From Martinezella lusitana (GTDB lineage Bacteria > Pseudomonadota > Alphaproteobacteria > Rhizobiales > Rhizobiaceae): a stretch of 64,000 nucleotides of DNA. The DNA lies in NCBI RefSeq assembly GCF_010668395.1, contig NZ_WUEY01000007.1, positions 62,001-126,000 on the forward strand, in the 5' to 3' direction. A program made the translations under genes and the position numbers. This document shows, piece after piece, positions 36,695 to 46,290 of the stretch (within the stretch, counting starts at the first letter, position 1; each line of letters opens with the position of its first letter). A model generated the notes under the pieces. It saw only the letters and a list, made by a program, of their open reading frames with translations. It was not told the DNA's origin and searched no databases.

Positions 36695-37909
36695 ATGACT
36701 ATGACCGCCACAGCCCCATGGACCACTGAAAAGCCGACCGCCCTCCTCGTTCTTGCCGATGGCACCGTGATCGAGGGCAAGGGCATCGGCGCGACCGGCA
36801 AGGTCCAGGCCGAAGTCTGCTTCAACACGGCGCTGACCGGTTACGAGGAGATCCTGACGGATCCCTCCTATCTTGGCCAGATCGTCACCTTCACGTTCCC
36901 CCATATCGGCAATGTCGGCACGAACGACGAAGATATCGAAGACCTGACGCCCGCTGCCCGGCACGGCGCGGTCGGCGTCATCTTCAAGGCTGACATCACC
37001 GATCCGTCGAACTACCGCGCCGCCAAGCATCTCGACCAGTGGCTGAAGGCGCGCGGCATCATCGGCCTTTGCGGCATCGACACCCGCGCCCTGACCGCCT
37101 GGATCCGCGAGAACGGCATGCCGAACGGCGTCATCGCGCACGATCCGAACGGCGTCTTCGACATCGAACAGCTGAAGGCCGACGCCAAGGCCTGGAGCGG
37201 CCTCGAAGGTCTCGATCTTGCCAAGGTCGCGTCCTCCGGCCAGTCGTCGCAATGGTCGCAGACGCCCTGGATCTGGAACGAAGGCTACGGCGAACTGAAT
37301 GCTGCCGACGCCAAGTATCACATCGTCTGCCTCGACTACGGCGTCAAGCGCAACATTCTGCGCCTGTTTGCCGGCCTCGATTGCAAGGTCACGGTGTTGC
37401 CGGCGACCGCTTCGACCGATGAAGTCCTCGGCCTCAACCCGGACGGCATCTTCCTCTCCAACGGCCCCGGCGATCCGGCCGCGACCGGCGAATATGCCGT
37501 TCCCGTCATCAAGGATCTGCTGAAGACCGAGATCCCGTTGTTCGGCATCTGCCTCGGCCACCAGATGCTCGGCCTTGCGCTGGGTGCCACGACCGCGAAG
37601 ATGCACCAGGGCCATCACGGCGCCAACCATCCGGTCAAGGACCACACGACGGGCAAGGTCGAGATCGTTTCGATGAACCACGGCTTCGCGGTCGACTCGA
37701 ACTCGCTGCCGGAAGGCGTTGAGGAGACTCACATTTCGCTTTTCGACGGCAGCAATTGCGGCCTGCGCGTCTCCGGCAAGCCGGTCTTCTCGGTGCAGCA
37801 TCACCCGGAAGCCTCTCCCGGCCCGCAGGACAGCCACTATCTTTTCCGCCGCTTCGTCAATCTGGTGCGCGAAAAGAAGGGCGAATCGGCACTGGCCGAG
37901 CGCGCCTGA
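36695..37909 (+). CDS. carA: Carbamoyl-phosphate synthase small subunit
   Basis: 404 aa from ATG 36695; ATG 36701 is also possible, and the frame opens at 36644. N-terminal CPSase domain (FNTALTGYEEILTDPSYLGQ). C-terminal class-I glutamine amidotransferase with nucleophile Cys in FGICLGHQMLGLAL and His-Glu in VQHHPEASPGP. Supplies ammonia to CarB for arginine and pyrimidine synthesis. carB lies 8.4 kb downstream rather than adjacent. Terminator follows. Confidence 0.99.
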   Translation: MTMTATAPWTTEKPTALLVLADGTVIEGKGIGATGKVQAEVCFNTALTGYEEILTDPSYLGQIVTFTFPHIGNVGTNDEDIEDLTPAARHGAVGVIFKADITDPSNYRAAKHLDQWLKARGIIGLCGIDTRALTAWIRENGMPNGVIAHDPNGVFDIEQLKADAKAWSGLEGLDLAKVASSGQSSQWSQTPWIWNEGYGELNAADAKYHIVCLDYGVKRNILRLFAGLDCKVTVLPATASTDEVLGLNPDGIFLSNGPGDPAATGEYAVPVIKDLLKTEIPLFGICLGHQMLGLALGATTAKMHQGHHGANHPVKDHTTGKVEIVSMNHGFAVDSNSLPEGVEETHISLFDGSNCGLRVSGKPVFSVQHHPEASPGPQDSHYLFRRFVNLVREKKGESALAERA

Positions 37910-37933
37910 GCCGCCAGCGACCGAACGACATGA

Positions 37934-37975
37934 GAAAGGCCCCGGATTGGCAAGCAATCCGGGGCCTTTCTCTTT
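37934..37975 (+). terminator. carA Rho-independent terminator
   Basis: A 15-bp stem, GAAAGGCCCCGGATT (37934-37948) with AATCCGGGGCCTTTC (37956-37970), then TCTTT. Confidence 0.88.
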
Positions 37976-38027
37976 GCGCGGCTGCTTGGGAGGCATATCC
38001 GTCACATCGTTTCGCGCGTGCTGAAGC

Positions 38028-38600
38028 TCAAGCCTGCAAGCGGCGGCGCTTGACCTCCTCAAGCTCGCTCATGAGGATTTCCTCCAGGAACTCGAAGTCG
38101 GATTGCCCGAATTCAACCAGGCCGAATATCAGCTTGTAGCCCCAGTTCTTGTCCTGGGTGAAATCAAGCCAGCCCAGCAGCGGGCGGAGCGGCTGTTCCG
38201 GCGCATCCAGCCAGTCCACATCCTTGCGATAGGCCTTTCCGCAACCCATTTCGGCAAGATAAGGCTCGCCCTCACGAACGTAGCCGATGGCGGTGAAGCT
38301 CTGAAAAGCATCCCTATCGCCCATTTTGACAGATGGAGAATAGTAGACGATGCCGTCGCCCGGCTTGATGCGCTTCAAGGGAGCGCGCTTGCCGTGGTTT
38401 ACCTGCATGAAGCCATGTTCGCGCCCTATGCGCACATGTTCGGCACTGGCCACCGCCAGCCAGTAGGATTTTTCAACCGGCTTGGATTGCCTGCGAGACA
38501 CGTTGGCGTGCGGCAGCAGGCGCACCGTCGCACCCTGATCGATCTGTACTTCCCGCGGGAAAAGCGCGGCATCGTTGCGATTGCTTGCCTTGAATATCAT
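38028..38600 (-). CDS. EVE-domain protein with N-terminal extension
   Basis: 190 aa from ATG 38600, backed by GGGAG upstream. Residues about 45-185 form an EVE domain, related to PUA and YTH folds: SYWLAVASAEHVRIGREHGF, IKPGDGIVYYSP and FTAIGYVREGEP. EVE domains bind modified bases in RNA or DNA. The first 44 residues (MIFKASNRNDAALFPREVQI...) are not part of the usual domain. Convergent with carA. Target unknown. Confidence 0.85.
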   Translation of the reverse strand: MIFKASNRNDAALFPREVQIDQGATVRLLPHANVSRRQSKPVEKSYWLAVASAEHVRIGREHGFMQVNHGKRAPLKRIKPGDGIVYYSPSVKMGDRDAFQSFTAIGYVREGEPYLAEMGCGKAYRKDVDWLDAPEQPLRPLLGWLDFTQDKNWGYKLIFGLVEFGQSDFEFLEEILMSELEEVKRRRLQA

Positions 38601-38692
38601 GGTCGTCTCCCGTCCTTGGTATGAAACCAATATAGACGACCATGCTGTCAATTTTTGTCAGCAGTCTCGCGCCATGGCAACGGCTGCCGCCG

Positions 38693-40090
38693 TCAGGCGG
38701 AAGTCGTTTCGGAACGCACCAGAATGTAGAACCGCGCGCAAAGCATCGCCGCCGCGGAGCCCAGTCCGAGCAGGAAGCCGAACCATATGCCGATACCGCC
38801 GAAACCGAGCGGAAACGCCAGCAGCCAGGCCAGGAAGAAGCCGATCGGCCAATAGGCGACGAGCGCCATTATCATCGGCACCCGCGCGTCCTTCAGTCCG
38901 CGCAGCAGGCCGCTGGCGATGGACTGTAGCCCATCGACGAGCTGGAACAGGCCGGCCACGACGATCAGCGGCGCGGCATAGGCAAGCACCTTCGACGCAT
39001 CGGCGGAGGTGACATCGAGGAACCAGCTTCCCAACCACGATGGCATTGTCGCGAACAGGATGCTGCCAAAGAGCGAAATGCAGCTCGAAATGATGATCAC
39101 CACGATCGACGCCCGCTTCAGGCCGAGGTGATCGCCCTGCCCGTGCGCAACACCGACGCGCACCGTCGCCGCCTGGCTGAGGCCGAGCGGGATCATGAAG
39201 GCGATCGATGCCCACTGCAGGGCAATGCCATGGGCTGCGAGCTCGATCGTGCCGATCTGCCCCATCAGCAGCGATGCCGCGGTGAACAGGCTGACTTCGG
39301 CAAGAACCGTGACGCTGATCGGGAAACCCAGCCGGACGACATCCCACAGAGCATGCCAGTCCGGCCGCCAGAACCGGACGAAAATCTCGTAGCGACGAGT
39401 TTCCTGATGGGCCTGAACATAACCGACGATGAACAGGAAACCGGCCGTCTGTACCGCGACGGAAACAATAGCGGCGCCATGCAGGCCCATGGCAGGCAAG
39501 CCGAAATGGCCGAGCACGAGGATGTAGGCGAGCACGGCATTCATCACCAGCATGGCAATGGTGACCTTGAGGATGATGCCGGCGCGGCCAATGGCGCTGA
39601 CAAGCGCGCGGATGACATTGTAGAGCAGCCCCGGCAGCACGGCGAAATGGCCGATGTCGATATAGCCGCTGGCAAGCTTCGCCACATCGGGCTTTTGCCC
39701 GGCCGCCAGCAGGATCTGCTCGGAATAGAAGAAGGCAGGCTGCGCCACCAGCCAATAGGCGGTGACAACCCAGAGACCCATGCGCAAGGCGCGACGCACG
39801 GAGATCACATCCCCCTTGCCGTAGGCCTGCGCCACCAGCGGCACGACGGCGATGGAAAAGCCCGAGCCGAAAATCAGGATCGTAAACAGGAACTGAGCTG
39901 CGAGCACCATCGCAGCCAGCTGCTCGGCACCGAGCCGGCCGACGATCATTACGTCCGTGGTGTTGATCCCGAGCTGCGCCAATTGCGCGCCGATCAGCGG
40001 GATGCCCAGCGCAAGCGTTGCGCGGACATGAGCAGACCACGAATTGTCATTGTCGTGCGCGAACGGGCGCGCAGTTACCGGCATATCCAT
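38693..40090 (-). CDS. MATE-family efflux transporter (NorM-like)
   Basis: 465 aa, twelve predicted helices in two MatE repeats (about 25-190 and 245-410). Motifs: LGIPLIGAQLAQLGINTTDV and VVPLVAQAYGKGD, and in repeat 2 GIALQWASIAFMIPLGLSQA. Na+- or H+-driven export of cationic compounds from the inner membrane. Two candidate ATGs, 40090 and 40084. Monocistronic. Confidence 0.96.
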   Translation of the reverse strand: MDMPVTARPFAHDNDNSWSAHVRATLALGIPLIGAQLAQLGINTTDVMIVGRLGAEQLAAMVLAAQFLFTILIFGSGFSIAVVPLVAQAYGKGDVISVRRALRMGLWVVTAYWLVAQPAFFYSEQILLAAGQKPDVAKLASGYIDIGHFAVLPGLLYNVIRALVSAIGRAGIILKVTIAMLVMNAVLAYILVLGHFGLPAMGLHGAAIVSVAVQTAGFLFIVGYVQAHQETRRYEIFVRFWRPDWHALWDVVRLGFPISVTVLAEVSLFTAASLLMGQIGTIELAAHGIALQWASIAFMIPLGLSQAATVRVGVAHGQGDHLGLKRASIVVIIISSCISLFGSILFATMPSWLGSWFLDVTSADASKVLAYAAPLIVVAGLFQLVDGLQSIASGLLRGLKDARVPMIMALVAYWPIGFFLAWLLAFPLGFGGIGIWFGFLLGLGSAAAMLCARFYILVRSETTSA

Positions 40091-40238
40091 AACGAAGACT
40101 CGATCTTTAGAAACGCGCGAGCCGCCCTACCCAAGGGTGCGCGAGCCTGCCGCATTAACGCAACTTAGCTCAAAAAGCCAGCAGACAAGCCCACGGTGCT
40201 AAAGAATTCATCAGAACATCAAAATATCTGATGAATTT

Positions 40239-41495
40239 TTAGGCCGCCTCGCCTGCCTGCGACTGGGCAACCACTTTCGGCTCGCTCTTGCGGACCTTTG
40301 TCAGGAGCACGACAAGCCCGGCAGCCACCAGAATCGCACCCATGATGAAGGGTGCCCCGGCAAAGACCACAGGCGCGGTCGGAGCCGTATAATACTGGAA
40401 CAGATACGGAAAAAGCAGGGGGCCGATGATGGCGGTAATGCTCGTCAGGCTGCCGAGCGCGCCCTGCAACTCGCCCTGTGCGGAAGGTGGCACCTTGCTT
40501 GCGGCGATCGAACGCAGCGGCGCATCCGCGACGTTTTCGATGACCGTCAAGACGACAACCACATAGACCATCCATCCTTGCCATGCGAATGCGTAGCCCA
40601 TGAGGCCGAGACAGGAGAACATCAGCCCGAGCAGCGCGGTCTTCCACTCGCCGAGCACAGGCACCAGCCGCGGCAGCACCAGGCCCATGACGATGGCGGC
40701 GCCAATCCCGTAGGCGCCGAGCGAGAAGCCGATCTGCCCCTCGCTCCAGTCATAGCGATAGGAGGTCACGAAGGACCAGACGGCCGGATAGACACCGTGC
40801 GCCAGCCAGTTCAGGAACATGACGACGCAGACCCAGCCGATGCCCTGATATCGCCGCATCTGCTTCAGCGCGCCGAACGGATTGGCGCGCGCGATTTCGA
40901 AGGGGCGGCGATGCTTCGCATCCAGCGTTTCCGGCAACAGGAAATAGGCGCCGACGAAATTCAGGAACGCCAGCGCCGCCGCGCCGTAAAACGGCACGCG
41001 CGGACCGAACTCGCCAAGAAAGCCGCCGATGACGGGGCCGAGCACGAAGCCGACACCGAAGGCCATGCCGATCAGGCCGAAATTCTTCGCACGGTTCTCG
41101 TCGTTGCTGATATCGGCGATATAGGCCGAACAGGTCGAGAAGCTCGCGCCGCTGATGCCGGCCAGGATACGCCCGACGAACAGCATCCAATAGGAACCGG
41201 CGATCGCACAGATGAAATTGTCGATCGCAAATGTCAGCACCGACGCCAGCAACAGCGGGCGGCGGCCGAAACGGTCGCTCAGATTGCCGATCAACGGCGA
41301 AAACAGGAACTGCATGGCGGCATAGGCGAGCAGCAGCCAGCCGCCTTCCGTTGCCGCCGAACTGACCGACGCGCCCGTCAACTCTTCCAGATATTTCGGC
41401 ATGACCGGCATGATGATCGCGATGCCGATGACGTCGAGGAAGAGGATAAGGAAAACGAGGAACAAGCCTCGGCGGGCGAATTTCTGATCGATCAT
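40239..41495 (-). CDS. MFS transporter, TetA/TCR-type
   Basis: 418 aa from ATG 41495; the longer frame to 41591 is not supported. Twelve helices. Motif A GNLSDRFGRRPLLLAS, N-terminal LDVIGIAIIMPVMPKYLEEL, motif C region GFVLGPVIGGFLGEFG. This is the drug:H+ antiporter-1 (TetA-like) pattern. Chromosomal members in rhizobia often have unknown substrates, so tetracycline resistance should not be assumed. The LysR gene upstream is co-oriented. Confidence 0.93.
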   Translation of the reverse strand: MIDQKFARRGLFLVFLILFLDVIGIAIIMPVMPKYLEELTGASVSSAATEGGWLLLAYAAMQFLFSPLIGNLSDRFGRRPLLLASVLTFAIDNFICAIAGSYWMLFVGRILAGISGASFSTCSAYIADISNDENRAKNFGLIGMAFGVGFVLGPVIGGFLGEFGPRVPFYGAAALAFLNFVGAYFLLPETLDAKHRRPFEIARANPFGALKQMRRYQGIGWVCVVMFLNWLAHGVYPAVWSFVTSYRYDWSEGQIGFSLGAYGIGAAIVMGLVLPRLVPVLGEWKTALLGLMFSCLGLMGYAFAWQGWMVYVVVVLTVIENVADAPLRSIAASKVPPSAQGELQGALGSLTSITAIIGPLLFPYLFQYYTAPTAPVVFAGAPFIMGAILVAAGLVVLLTKVRKSEPKVVAQSQAGEAA

Positions 41496-41609
41496 GGAGA
41501 TGCCTTTTGGCGGCCCCGCCTCCATGAAAGAGACAGAACGTGAACGAAAAACCGGAGCGTTCCCCATACATAAAGATTTTGGCGGAAACAATCCGTGAAC
41601 GCTTCAATC

Positions 41610-42566
41610 TTATTGATTTATTGCCCGGTTTTTTTGATCCTCGGCATGAAACGACGATCTCTCGCGATGCCGCCGTTGCTCGCCATTGAGGAAGTCGACG
41701 AAGGCGCGGAGCGGTGCCGGCATGTGCCGGCGGCTGGCATAATAGAGAAACGGACCGGAAAAGGCCGTGTCCCATTCTTCCAGGATCGGCACCAGTTCTC
41801 CGCTGGCAATCTGCGGCGCGAGAAACTCCCGAAAGGTTCTGATGATGCCGAGCCCAGCCACTGCCGCATTGCGCTCGATGTCGATCGAATTCGTCGCGAC
41901 AACCATTGGCGGAGCGATGAAGATCGTCTCCCCTTTCCTTTCGAACTCCCAAGGCAGCACCGAGCCGCTCAGAAACCGGTGACGCACGCAGCGATGCTCC
42001 AGTATGTCGCGCGGATGCTGCGGCGTGCCGTTTGCAGCGAGATAGGCTGGGGCGGCGGCAGTCACATAATGCTGCTGCCGCGGGCCGATCGGCACCGCGA
42101 TCATATCCTTTTCGAGCCTTTCGTCATAGCGGATCCCAGCGTCATAGCCGGCTGCGACCACATCGATGAAACTGTCCTCGGCGACGATTTCGACTGATAT
42201 CGCGGGATATTCCCTCAGGAAGCGGCTGATGATGTCGGGCATGACGACCATGGCGGCAACGGTCGGCACGTTCAGCCGCAAAGTGCCGCCGACGCTGTCG
42301 CGAAAGCTGTTGATATCTTCGAGCGCGCCGGCGATCTCGCTCATGGCGGGGGTCAGGCGCTCCATCAAGCGCTCACCCGCCTCGGTCGGCGTCACGCTTC
42401 TGGTCGTGCGATTGAGTAGACGAACGGCCAGCCGCTCCTCCAACCGGCGAACCGCTTCGCTCAGGGACGAGGCGGAAACGCGGCGTTTGCGTGCCGCTTC
42501 GCGAAAGCTGCGTTCGCGCGCGACTGCGGTAAAGGCAACCAGATCGGCCAGTGGCAAATCATCCAT
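41610..42566 (-). CDS. LysR-family regulator
   Basis: 318 aa from ATG 42566 (MDDLPLADLVAFTAVARERS). HTH at residues about 4-62 (EAARKRRVSASSLSEAVRRL). Effector-binding domain at about 85-295. Divergent from the aldo/keto reductase gene at 42689, with 122 bp between starts, so it most likely controls that gene. The C-terminal tail is charged and variable. Confidence 0.93.
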   Translation of the reverse strand: MDDLPLADLVAFTAVARERSFREAARKRRVSASSLSEAVRRLEERLAVRLLNRTTRSVTPTEAGERLMERLTPAMSEIAGALEDINSFRDSVGGTLRLNVPTVAAMVVMPDIISRFLREYPAISVEIVAEDSFIDVVAAGYDAGIRYDERLEKDMIAVPIGPRQQHYVTAAAPAYLAANGTPQHPRDILEHRCVRHRFLSGSVLPWEFERKGETIFIAPPMVVATNSIDIERNAAVAGLGIIRTFREFLAPQIASGELVPILEEWDTAFSGPFLYYASRRHMPAPLRAFVDFLNGEQRRHRERSSFHAEDQKNRAINQ

Positions 42567-42688
42567 TGTGCAAAATTCCAAACAAGCCGTTTCGATTTCC
42601 CTGGATTATCGCACACAGCACGATGGAGTAAAACCCTGTCGAGCGAGACCTCAAGAGGCGAACGCGCCTCCGACCAGGGAGAACGACG

Positions 42689-43681
42689 ATGGAAAAGCAC
42701 CAATTGGGAAAGACCGGGCCGCAGGTATCGGCACTGGGCCTCGGCTGCATGGGCATGTCGGGCATGTATGGCCCGTCGGATCGCGCCGAGAGCATCGCCA
42801 CGATCCATGCCGCGCTCGATGCCGGCATCAATTTGCTGGATACGGGCGATTTCTACGGCATGGGCCACAATGAGATGCTGATCGGCGAAGCCATCAAGGG
42901 TCTGAAGCGGGATGACTTCCTCCTCAGCGTCAAGTTCGGCGCCCTGCGTGACCCTGCCGGAGCGTGGCTCGGCTACGATGCCCGGCCGGCAGCGATCAGA
43001 AATTTCGTCGCCTATTCGCTGCAGCGTCTCGGCGTCGATCACATCGATATCTACCGCCCTGCCCGCCTCGACCCCAATGTGCCGATCGAAGATCAGATCG
43101 GCGCGATATCGGATCTCATCAAGGCAGGCTATGTCAGGCATATCGGCCTTTCGGAGGTCGGGGCGGAGACCATCCGCCGCGCCGCCGCCGTTCATCCGAT
43201 CGTCGACCTGCAGATCGAATATTCGCTGATTTCGCGCGGCATCGAGGACAAGATCCTTCCGACCTGCCGCGAGCTCGGCATCGGCATCACCGCCTACGGC
43301 GTTCTCTCGCGTGGCCTCATCAGCGGCCATTGGCAGAAAGACAATGCGCAGAAAGGCGATTTCCGCACTCTTAGCCCACGCTTCCAGGCTGGAAACGTCG
43401 AAAGAAACCTCGAGCTCGTGGAAGCCCTGCGCCAGATCGCCGAGGCGAAGGGCGCAAGCGTCGCCCAGATCGCCATCGCCTGGGTCGCAGCCCAGGGCAA
43501 GGAGATCGTCCCGGTGATCGGCGCCCGTCGTCGCGACCGCCTCACGGAAGCCCTGGGCGCACTCTCCGTCGAATTGTCGCAAGCGGATATGGCCGCGATC
43601 GAACGCGCGATCCCGAAGGATGCCGCCGCCGGCGGCCGCTATCCGGAAGCGCAGCTGACGCATCTCGACAGCGAGAAATAA
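42689..43681 (+). CDS. Aldo/keto reductase, variant active site
   Basis: 330 aa, (beta/alpha)8 aldo/keto reductase. Start ATG 42689 follows GGGAG. Motifs: LGLGCMGMSGMYG, catalytic Asp/Tyr in NLLDTGDFYGMGHNEMLIG, Lys in LLSVKFG. The usual His of the Y-x-Q-H-R strand is replaced: here it reads DIYRPARLDPNVPIED, giving Ala. C-terminal NADP motif VIGARRRDRLTEAL. Divergent from its probable LysR regulator. Reduces a carbonyl substrate not identifiable here. Confidence 0.93.
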   Translation: MEKHQLGKTGPQVSALGLGCMGMSGMYGPSDRAESIATIHAALDAGINLLDTGDFYGMGHNEMLIGEAIKGLKRDDFLLSVKFGALRDPAGAWLGYDARPAAIRNFVAYSLQRLGVDHIDIYRPARLDPNVPIEDQIGAISDLIKAGYVRHIGLSEVGAETIRRAAAVHPIVDLQIEYSLISRGIEDKILPTCRELGIGITAYGVLSRGLISGHWQKDNAQKGDFRTLSPRFQAGNVERNLELVEALRQIAEAKGASVAQIAIAWVAAQGKEIVPVIGARRRDRLTEALGALSVELSQADMAAIERAIPKDAAAGGRYPEAQLTHLDSEK

Positions 43682-43733
43682 TGAACCAAGAAACTTGCCC
43701 GCTCACCGGCGCTCCGGCAGCGGGCAAGCCAAA

Positions 43734-44654
43734 TCAGACGGGATTGTTCAGCGTATCGCAATCGCTGAGCTTGCCGGAATCGAAGCCCTGCTTGAACCAC
43801 TTCACACGCTGCGCGGAAGTGCCGTGGTTGAAGCTGTCGGGAACGACATAGCCCTGCGTGCGCTTCTGTAGCGTATCGTCGCCGATCTGCTGCGCGGCAT
43901 TCAGCGCCTCCTCCAGATCGCCGGACTGCAATATGCCCTTCTGCTGCGTGAACTTGCCCCAGATGCCCGCGAAGCAATCGGCCTGCAGCTCGATGCGCAC
44001 CGACATCTTGTTGGCATCCACCTCGCTCATGTTGCGGCGGGCCTGATTGAACTTCGGCAGGATGCCGAGCAGGTCCTGAACATGGTGGCCGACCTCATGC
44101 GCGACGACATAGGCCTGCGCAAAATCGCCTGATGCGCCGAATTGGTCCTTCATCTGCTGGAAGAAGGCCATGTCGAGATAGATCTTCTGGTCGCTCGGGC
44201 AATAGAAGGGACCGGTGGCCGCGGAGGCTTGCCCGCAGGCCGAAGGGAAGCTGCCGGAGAACAGCACCAGCTTGGGATCCGTATAGGTTTTGCCCATCGA
44301 CTTGAAGATGCCGGTCCAGGTGTCTTCCGTATCAGCAAGAACGGTGGCGACGAACTGCTTCATCTCGTCATTGGCCGGCTGGCCGCTGCCGTCGCCGCTG
44401 GAGGTGCTCTGCTGGTATCCGGAACCGCCGCCGCCCAGCATGCCGCTCTGCTGCAGCAGGCCGATGACGTCGACGCCCATGGCCCTCAGGATCAGGAAGA
44501 TCACGATAAGCACGATAATGGTGCGGAAGCTCAAGCCACCGCCGCCAATTCCTCCGCCGGGGAACCGGAAGCCGCCGCCGCTCCCGCCGCCCATGGGCGA
44601 TGAGCCACGTTCGTCCTCGATATTGTCGGATTGCCGACGCCCCTTCCAATCCAT
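43734..44654 (-). CDS. Neutral zinc metallopeptidase (YpfJ family)
   Basis: 306 aa from ATG 44654 (GGAGG upstream). N-terminal Gly-rich cytoplasmic stretch, one membrane helix at about 44-62 (RTIIVLIVIFLILRAMGVDV), then a periplasmic YpfJ domain. Zinc-binding HEVGHH motif near residue 187 in AYVVAHEVGHHVQDLLG, with a further Glu in IELQADCFAGIWGKF. Physiological substrate unknown. Confidence 0.95.
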   Translation of the reverse strand: MDWKGRRQSDNIEDERGSSPMGGGSGGGFRFPGGGIGGGGLSFRTIIVLIVIFLILRAMGVDVIGLLQQSGMLGGGGSGYQQSTSSGDGSGQPANDEMKQFVATVLADTEDTWTGIFKSMGKTYTDPKLVLFSGSFPSACGQASAATGPFYCPSDQKIYLDMAFFQQMKDQFGASGDFAQAYVVAHEVGHHVQDLLGILPKFNQARRNMSEVDANKMSVRIELQADCFAGIWGKFTQQKGILQSGDLEEALNAAQQIGDDTLQKRTQGYVVPDSFNHGTSAQRVKWFKQGFDSGKLSDCDTLNNPV

Positions 44655-44747
44655 AGTGCACCTCCTGGCGATGCCCAAAACCAAAGTCCCTTGAAGCATT
44701 TATATATCCAGGAAGAGGGACAAAGCCAGTTCGCTATCGACAGAACA

Positions 44748-45239
44748 TCAAGTTAAACGGCGGCGGCGCCATATTTCTTTGGACATCAGCCATAAGAGTG
44801 CGACGGCTATACATGCCGCGACCAGAAGCGGTGCAATGTCATCGCCATCGAACGCCACCTTGTTCATGATACGGCCTGGAAAGAACGTAAACGCGCCGGC
44901 GCCCACGATGCCGCCGAAATAGAGACTTCTCACGATGCGCTTATGCGCCTCGATATTGTGCTTGCGGGCGTTGACGATCGCTCCCCAGCAGCCGGAAAGA
45001 ACGAATATCGAAAGCAGATGGATCGGGCTGAAGCCGAAGAACATGTTGATCTGATGAATGAAGAAGCTCGACAGCGCCGTGACGACCATCAGGGCCAGCC
45101 ATATCTTGCCCAGCAGGCGGTGCCTCGGCGTCCCCTTCGGCCTCGCAAGAAGATAGGCTCCGAGCAAGGCGGCGGGAATGACCGCCGCGATATGGATCTG
45201 GATCGCGATGGGGGCATCAAGAAGCGGCTCGAAAGTCAT
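44748..45239 (-). CDS. DUF2306 membrane protein
   Basis: 163 aa, four predicted helices. Matches the DUF2306 layout: IQIHIAAVIPAALLGAYLLA, then RHRLLGKIWLALMVVTALSS, FSPIHLLSIFVLSGCWGAIV and HNIEAHKRIVRSLYFGGIVG with conserved His residues. Inner membrane, function unknown. Divergent from the LytTR regulator, which may control it. Confidence 0.9.
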   Translation of the reverse strand: MTFEPLLDAPIAIQIHIAAVIPAALLGAYLLARPKGTPRHRLLGKIWLALMVVTALSSFFIHQINMFFGFSPIHLLSIFVLSGCWGAIVNARKHNIEAHKRIVRSLYFGGIVGAGAFTFFPGRIMNKVAFDGDDIAPLLVAACIAVALLWLMSKEIWRRRRLT

Positions 45240-45325
45240 GACCTGTATCCGGTTGAGTTTATCGAGCCTTTCCGCGATACTGTTGTTCTCTCAACTGAAA
45301 TTGCGCGAAAGAACGGGAAATCTTC

Positions 45326-46147
45326 GTGGATCACACCTTTCTGCAATCCACGCTTCGTGAGTTGCAGGTCATCCAGCGTTCACCGCGCTTCTGGGCGACC
45401 TTCGTCACGATCGTCCTGATCTTCGCACTGACCGGACCTTATGGAACCTTTGCCCGGCTGACACCGGGAGCCCGCTTTGGATATTGGCTTGTTCTCCACG
45501 CCATGGCCTGGTCGATCGCGATCGTCTTCTCCGTCGTCGCCGAAATTCTGCTGCGCAGATTTGTGGCGAGCATGTTCGTCCGGATGATGATCGGATCCAT
45601 CGTTGCCGCGTTGCCGATAGGCTTTGGCATCACGCTCGTCGACCTGGCCTTCTTCGGAACCGTGTCCACGGTGGCCGATAGCCTGCGCCAATCGCTCGGC
45701 GCGACGCCGCTCTGCGCCCTCTTCTGTGTTCTATCCTATCTGACCATGCATCGGCAGATCGCAATGGCAGCGGCATCGGACATGAAGGAACCGAAAATCA
45801 CGTCCCCCGCCACAGCCGAGATCCGAAATCCGACCCCGCAGCCGCCGATCCTATCGCGCCTGAAACCGGAAAACAGGGGAGCCCTGATAAGGCTCACCGT
45901 GCGCGATCACTATACCGAAGTCGTGACGAGCCGTGGCCGTGAACTCATCCTGCTGCGTTTCGGCGACGCGCTGATGGAAATCGGCGATACCGAAGGCATG
46001 CGCCTGCATCGATCCCATTGGATCGCGAAAGACCACATCGCCGGTCTGAAACGCGACAATGGCAAGCTTTTCGTCATCGCGCGCGACGGCGTGGAGATGC
46101 CTGTCAGCCGCTCCTACGCCGAAGCCGTCCGACGCCGTTTCGGCTAA
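45326..46147 (+). CDS. Membrane-anchored LytTR transcriptional regulator
   Basis: 273 aa, starting with GTG 45326. Four hydrophobic segments at about residues 22-145, then a Pro-rich linker, then a LytTR DNA-binding domain at about 185-272 (LIRLTVRDHYTEVVTSRGRE, HRSHWIAKDHIAGL, MPVSRSYAEAVRRR). Membrane LytTR proteins often regulate a neighbouring membrane protein; the DUF2306 gene diverges from it here. Confidence 0.92.
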   Translation: MDHTFLQSTLRELQVIQRSPRFWATFVTIVLIFALTGPYGTFARLTPGARFGYWLVLHAMAWSIAIVFSVVAEILLRRFVASMFVRMMIGSIVAALPIGFGITLVDLAFFGTVSTVADSLRQSLGATPLCALFCVLSYLTMHRQIAMAAASDMKEPKITSPATAEIRNPTPQPPILSRLKPENRGALIRLTVRDHYTEVVTSRGRELILLRFGDALMEIGDTEGMRLHRSHWIAKDHIAGLKRDNGKLFVIARDGVEMPVSRSYAEAVRRRFG

Positions 46148-46217
46148 TGGCGACAAAGGCTGCCGAATTCCTGTCGATTCCCCCATTTATGGGGTTCCGT
46201 TTGCAAATACATTTGCC

Positions 46218-46290
46218 TATAAGCCGCTTCTAGCCTGAAAATATTGCCCATAGCGCCCCGGCCGGTGATCTCCCACCCTGGCCGGTTTTT
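46218..46290 (+). promoter_or_regulatory. carB leader with promoter -10 and terminator-like hairpin
   Basis: TATAAG (46218-46223) could be a -10. Downstream, CCGGCC-GGTG (46258-46267) pairs with CACC and GGCCGG (46274-46285, bulge CT), followed by TTTTT (46286-46290). This is a Rho-independent terminator 29 bp before the carB ATG. It is either the LytTR gene's terminator or an attenuator in the carB leader. Confidence 0.55.

Noticed and set aside
36602..38062. 486-codon frame on the minus strand across carA
   Set aside because: Antisense shadow of carA.
40239..41495. Calling the TetA-like MFS gene a tetracycline-resistance determinant
   Set aside because: Family membership only; chromosomal homologues commonly have other substrates and there is no TetR partner beside it.
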